Below, one piece after another: positions 61,750 through 64,000 of a DNA stretch of 64,000 bases; position 1 is the stretch's first letter, and each line of letters starts with the position of its first letter. The stretch is from Candidatus Symbiopectobacterium sp. NZEC151. GTDB taxonomy: Bacteria; Pseudomonadota; Gammaproteobacteria; Enterobacterales; Enterobacteriaceae. The DNA is taken from NCBI RefSeq assembly GCF_025962655.1, contig NZ_JAGFPE010000005.1, positions 310,001 to 374,000 on the forward strand, in the 5' to 3' direction. The translations under genes and the position numbers were made by a program. The notes beneath the pieces were generated by a model that was given only the letters and a program-made list of their open reading frames with translations, had not been told where the DNA came from and did no database searches.

Positions 61750-63082
61750 ACAGGTATTAAATGTTAACGCTGTGTTGTTAAACAGCAGCGTGCTGCGCGT
61801 GCAGCAGGATTTGCTGTCGCTGGGAAGTGTCGTTACCCAGGCGACGCAGAGTTTTTCTCAACTGGTCGCCCAGCAGAGTGCGGCGTTGAAAGCGAGTGAG
61901 GTGCGAGCTCAGCCGGGCAACTGGTCGGCGCAGCGCGTGATGGCGCAAGGGAACGCTGATTTTAACGATACCAGCGGTTATATGCTGGCAGGGCTCAATG
62001 GCATTGGCACCGATCAATCGAAAGATAAAACGGAGGTGAAAACCTGGCGGGACGGCCTGATTGAGTCATGGAGCGAATACGCGAAAGTCGCTTCGGATAC
62101 CTACACCCAGGTGAAAACCGGCGGTGAAGCGGTGTTCAAAACGCTGGACGCGGGATTAACGCGTTTTGTGAAAACCGGCAAACTGAATCTCTCGAATTTT
62201 GCCGAATCCATGCTGAGCATGTTAGCGAACGTAGCGCTCAGGGCATCAATGGTCGAAGGGGTTAACGCCATTCTGGGTTTTTTCGATATTTCGACAACCA
62301 CCAAGGATAAAGATAAGGATAAAGACCAGGGTAAAAATAAGCAGAGCACATCTTCAAATCCGGCAACCACGGTGGCGCAGCGCAACGATACCCAGAAAAG
62401 CAATAACAATCAGGAAGGCGGGGAGTCGAATAACCATATCGGCAAAACCTGGGTAGACGGCCTGAGCGAGTCCTGGGGGAAATATTCCGAGAGCGCGCTG
62501 GATTCCTATTCCATTATTCAGGCTGGGGGAGATGCGGCATTCCAACAGTTAGATAATAGCGTGATGAACTTTGTGCGTACCGGAAAACTCAATTTCTCCT
62601 CTTTCGCCGAATCGGTGTTGGGCATGCTGGCGGAAATCGCGGTGAAGTCGGCGCTGGTGCAGGGGGTGAATGCGTTAATGGGGGCTTTTGGTGTAACGGC
62701 TAATGCCAAAGGCGGCGTTTATACCTCATCCAGCCTGTCGGCCTATTCCGGGCAGGTGGTCGATCGCCCCACGCTGTTTGCCTTCGCCAAAGGGGCAGGA
62801 TTGATGGGCGAGGCCGGGCCGGAAGCGATTATGCCGCTGACCCGTAACGCCAACGGTGTACTGGGCGTACGAGCGGTGGGCGGCGTGAGTGGCAATACGG
62901 CACCGCAGGTCAGTATCAATATCGCCAGCGATGGCCGCATCTCCCAGACCTCATCGGCCGGACTGGCGCAGTTTGGCAGTGAGATCGGCAGCTTTGTCGA
63001 TCAACGCTTTAAATCACTGCTGACCCGGGAAATGGGGCAGGGACGCATGTTAAGCACGGCAATGAAAGGGCGGAGAAGCTAA
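61730..63082 (+). CDS. Tape measure protein H-like, short and with an internal duplication
   Basis: 450 residues from ATG at 61730 (preceded by GGAGGGG); lambda gpH has 853. The protein contains two copies of an about 80-residue module, T105-F184 and T240-A319, 41 of 80 positions identical without gaps by hand alignment; each begins TW-DGL-ESW and includes FV(K/R)TGKLN and FAES. They are joined by a Lys/Asp/Asn/Gln-rich low-complexity linker. The C-terminal part has the tape-measure C-terminal features (GEAGPEAIMPL, SVNIASDGRIS-type). The length of the helical region sets the tail length, so a short tail is expected. Function in tail-tip or length control is inferred from its position between GT and M. 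Confidence 0.82.
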   Translation: MAQTTNEQVLNVNAVLLNSSVLRVQQDLLSLGSVVTQATQSFSQLVAQQSAALKASEVRAQPGNWSAQRVMAQGNADFNDTSGYMLAGLNGIGTDQSKDKTEVKTWRDGLIESWSEYAKVASDTYTQVKTGGEAVFKTLDAGLTRFVKTGKLNLSNFAESMLSMLANVALRASMVEGVNAILGFFDISTTTKDKDKDKDQGKNKQSTSSNPATTVAQRNDTQKSNNNQEGGESNNHIGKTWVDGLSESWGKYSESALDSYSIIQAGGDAAFQQLDNSVMNFVRTGKLNFSSFAESVLGMLAEIAVKSALVQGVNALMGAFGVTANAKGGVYTSSSLSAYSGQVVDRPTLFAFAKGAGLMGEAGPEAIMPLTRNANGVLGVRAVGGVSGNTAPQVSINIASDGRISQTSSAGLAQFGSEIGSFVDQRFKSLLTREMGQGRMLSTAMKGRRS

Positions 63083-63429
63083 TGGCAATTGAAACATTTC
63101 ACTGGCCGCTGCAAATCGGCAATCAGCCCGAGGTGCAATACAGCGAAACGGTACGCAAAGTGCAGTTTGGCGATGGCTACACGCAACTGTCCGGCGCGGG
63201 GCTGAACGGGGAAACCATCACTTTTTCCTACGCGTTTCGTGGCACGCTCGACACCGCTGTCGAGATTCGTGATTTCTTGCGGCGTCACCGCAAAAAATCA
63301 TTCCAATGGACCCCACCGCATGAAAAAGCGGGGCTGTATCGGGTGGTGGAAGACTCGATAAAGTTTGCTCCGGCCGGTAACGTTCAGGGGGTGATCACGG
63401 CAACCTTCGTTCAGTGGTATGGCGTGTAA
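63082..63429 (+). CDS. Minor tail protein M (lambda gpM-like)
   Basis: 115 residues, starting at the tape-measure stop (ATG overlaps TAATGG). VRKVQFGDGYTQLSGAGLNGETITFSY and KKSFQWTPPHE match the Phage_min_tail (gpM) family. It is a tail-tip protein. Confidence 0.92.
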   Translation: MAIETFHWPLQIGNQPEVQYSETVRKVQFGDGYTQLSGAGLNGETITFSYAFRGTLDTAVEIRDFLRRHRKKSFQWTPPHEKAGLYRVVEDSIKFAPAGNVQGVITATFVQWYGV

Positions 63430-63492
63430 TTAGCGCCGCTTTCATCACCCTTCCCCAGCCTGCGCGCTGGTTTTTTTGTCTCTGGAGAACCG

Positions 63493-64000
63493 ATGTCTAT
63501 CAATCTCGACGCCCAACAGTTGGCGCCGGGCGATCGCGTGCGCTTGTTTGAAGTGGATTGCACCGCATTCGATGGCCCGGAGCTCTATTTTCACAACCAT
63601 CCTATCCCGCACAGCGCCGAGGAGCTTGCCGCCGCGGCGGGGGATGAGAATAAACTCCCGGCAAAATCCCTCTGGTGGCAGGGAAAAGAGTACAAAGCGT
63701 GGCCGACGCATATTGAGGGGCTGGAAATGACCAGCGATGGCAGTGCTCCCACGCCCACGCTGGCGGTCGGCAATATCGACGGCACCATCACCGCGTTGTG
63801 TCTGGTCTATCAAAATCTGGCGCAGGCCACCGTGCGGATTCATACCACCTTTGCTCATTATCTGGATGCGCGCAATTTCCCTAATGGCAACCACAGCGCT
63901 GACCCGACGCAAGAGCGGCTGGAAGTCTGGTACATCGACAGTAAAGCCAATGAGGACAACGAATCGGTTACGTTCAATCTCTCCTCACCGGCTGATTTGC
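63493..64000 (+). CDS. Minor tail protein L (lambda gpL-like), 3' end off window
   Basis: 169 residues visible, open to the right edge. Start MSINLDAQQLAPGDRVRLFEVDCTAF, then YFHNHPIP, WWQGKEYKAWPTHIEGLEMTSDGSAPTPTLAVGN and the segment YLDARNF, match the gpL family of tail-tip proteins. The gene is preceded by TCTGGAGAACC. K, I and J (the receptor-binding tip) should lie to the right of the window. Confidence 0.92.
   Translation, partial: MSINLDAQQLAPGDRVRLFEVDCTAFDGPELYFHNHPIPHSAEELAAAAGDENKLPAKSLWWQGKEYKAWPTHIEGLEMTSDGSAPTPTLAVGNIDGTITALCLVYQNLAQATVRIHTTFAHYLDARNFPNGNHSADPTQERLEVWYIDSKANEDNESVTFNLSSPADL

Overview
The window is chromosomal DNA from a member of the Enterobacterales. Nearly every housekeeping protein reads as a close homologue of an E. 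coli protein, and the base composition is moderately high in GC. A rhamnogalacturonide uptake and hydrolysis pair (rhiT-rhiN) together with gene blocks rearranged relative to E. coli points to the plant-associated Pectobacteriaceae (Dickeya, Musicola, Brenneria, Pectobacterium type). The genus is an inference; no rRNA or tRNA gene was seen.

Region 1 (1-18,500) holds core genes: the 3' end of tamB, ytfP, a Fur-box-preceded siderophore-interacting reductase, ppa, plsY, folB, uppP, an inserted Crp/Fnr-type regulator with a divergent methyltransferase, then cca, ygiM, ygiF, glnE, hldE, ligA and ypeB. The junctions ppa/plsY and hldE/ligA differ from E. coli. Region 2 (18,500-20,650) carries a FlxA-like coiled-coil protein with a good sigma-28 promoter and an Aer-type aerotaxis receptor.

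Region 3 (21,180-31,000) is a complete aldarate catabolic island: garD divergent from gudP-gudX-gudD-garL-garR-garK. It takes galactarate and glucarate to 5-keto-4-deoxyglucarate, then pyruvate plus tartronate semialdehyde, then glycerate, then 2-phosphoglycerate. In E. coli these genes lie at two loci. Region 4 (31,170-42,640) is a lipoprotein hydrolase followed by the familiar barA / rlmD-relA-mazG-pyrG-eno block. Region 5 (42,640-50,200) is an accessory insertion between eno and queE: a TonB-dependent receptor with a periplasmic binding protein, rhiT-rhiN, and a secreted metallo-beta-lactamase-fold hydrolase. Region 6 (50,400-56,120) is queE, queD and cysJIH.

Region 7 (56,146 to the right edge) is the most interesting part. 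It is a lambda-like element with no visible integrase, replication, terminase, head or gpZ genes. A LexA-like self-cleaving repressor faces three 14-bp operators, followed almost directly by a Q-type antiterminator. Then come a cysteine-rich lipoprotein, a probable late terminator, a lysis cassette (phage-21-like pinholin with two starts, P1-Lyz-like SAR endolysin, Rz with embedded Rz1), and immediately the lambda-type tail genes U, V, G/GT (with an intact GGGAAAG slippery site), a short duplicated tape-measure gene, M and the start of L. Regulation plus lysis plus flexible tail without a head is the architecture of an F-type tailocin (headless phage-tail bacteriocin). The receptor-binding end lies beyond the window, so function is inferred, and a decayed prophage remains the main alternative.
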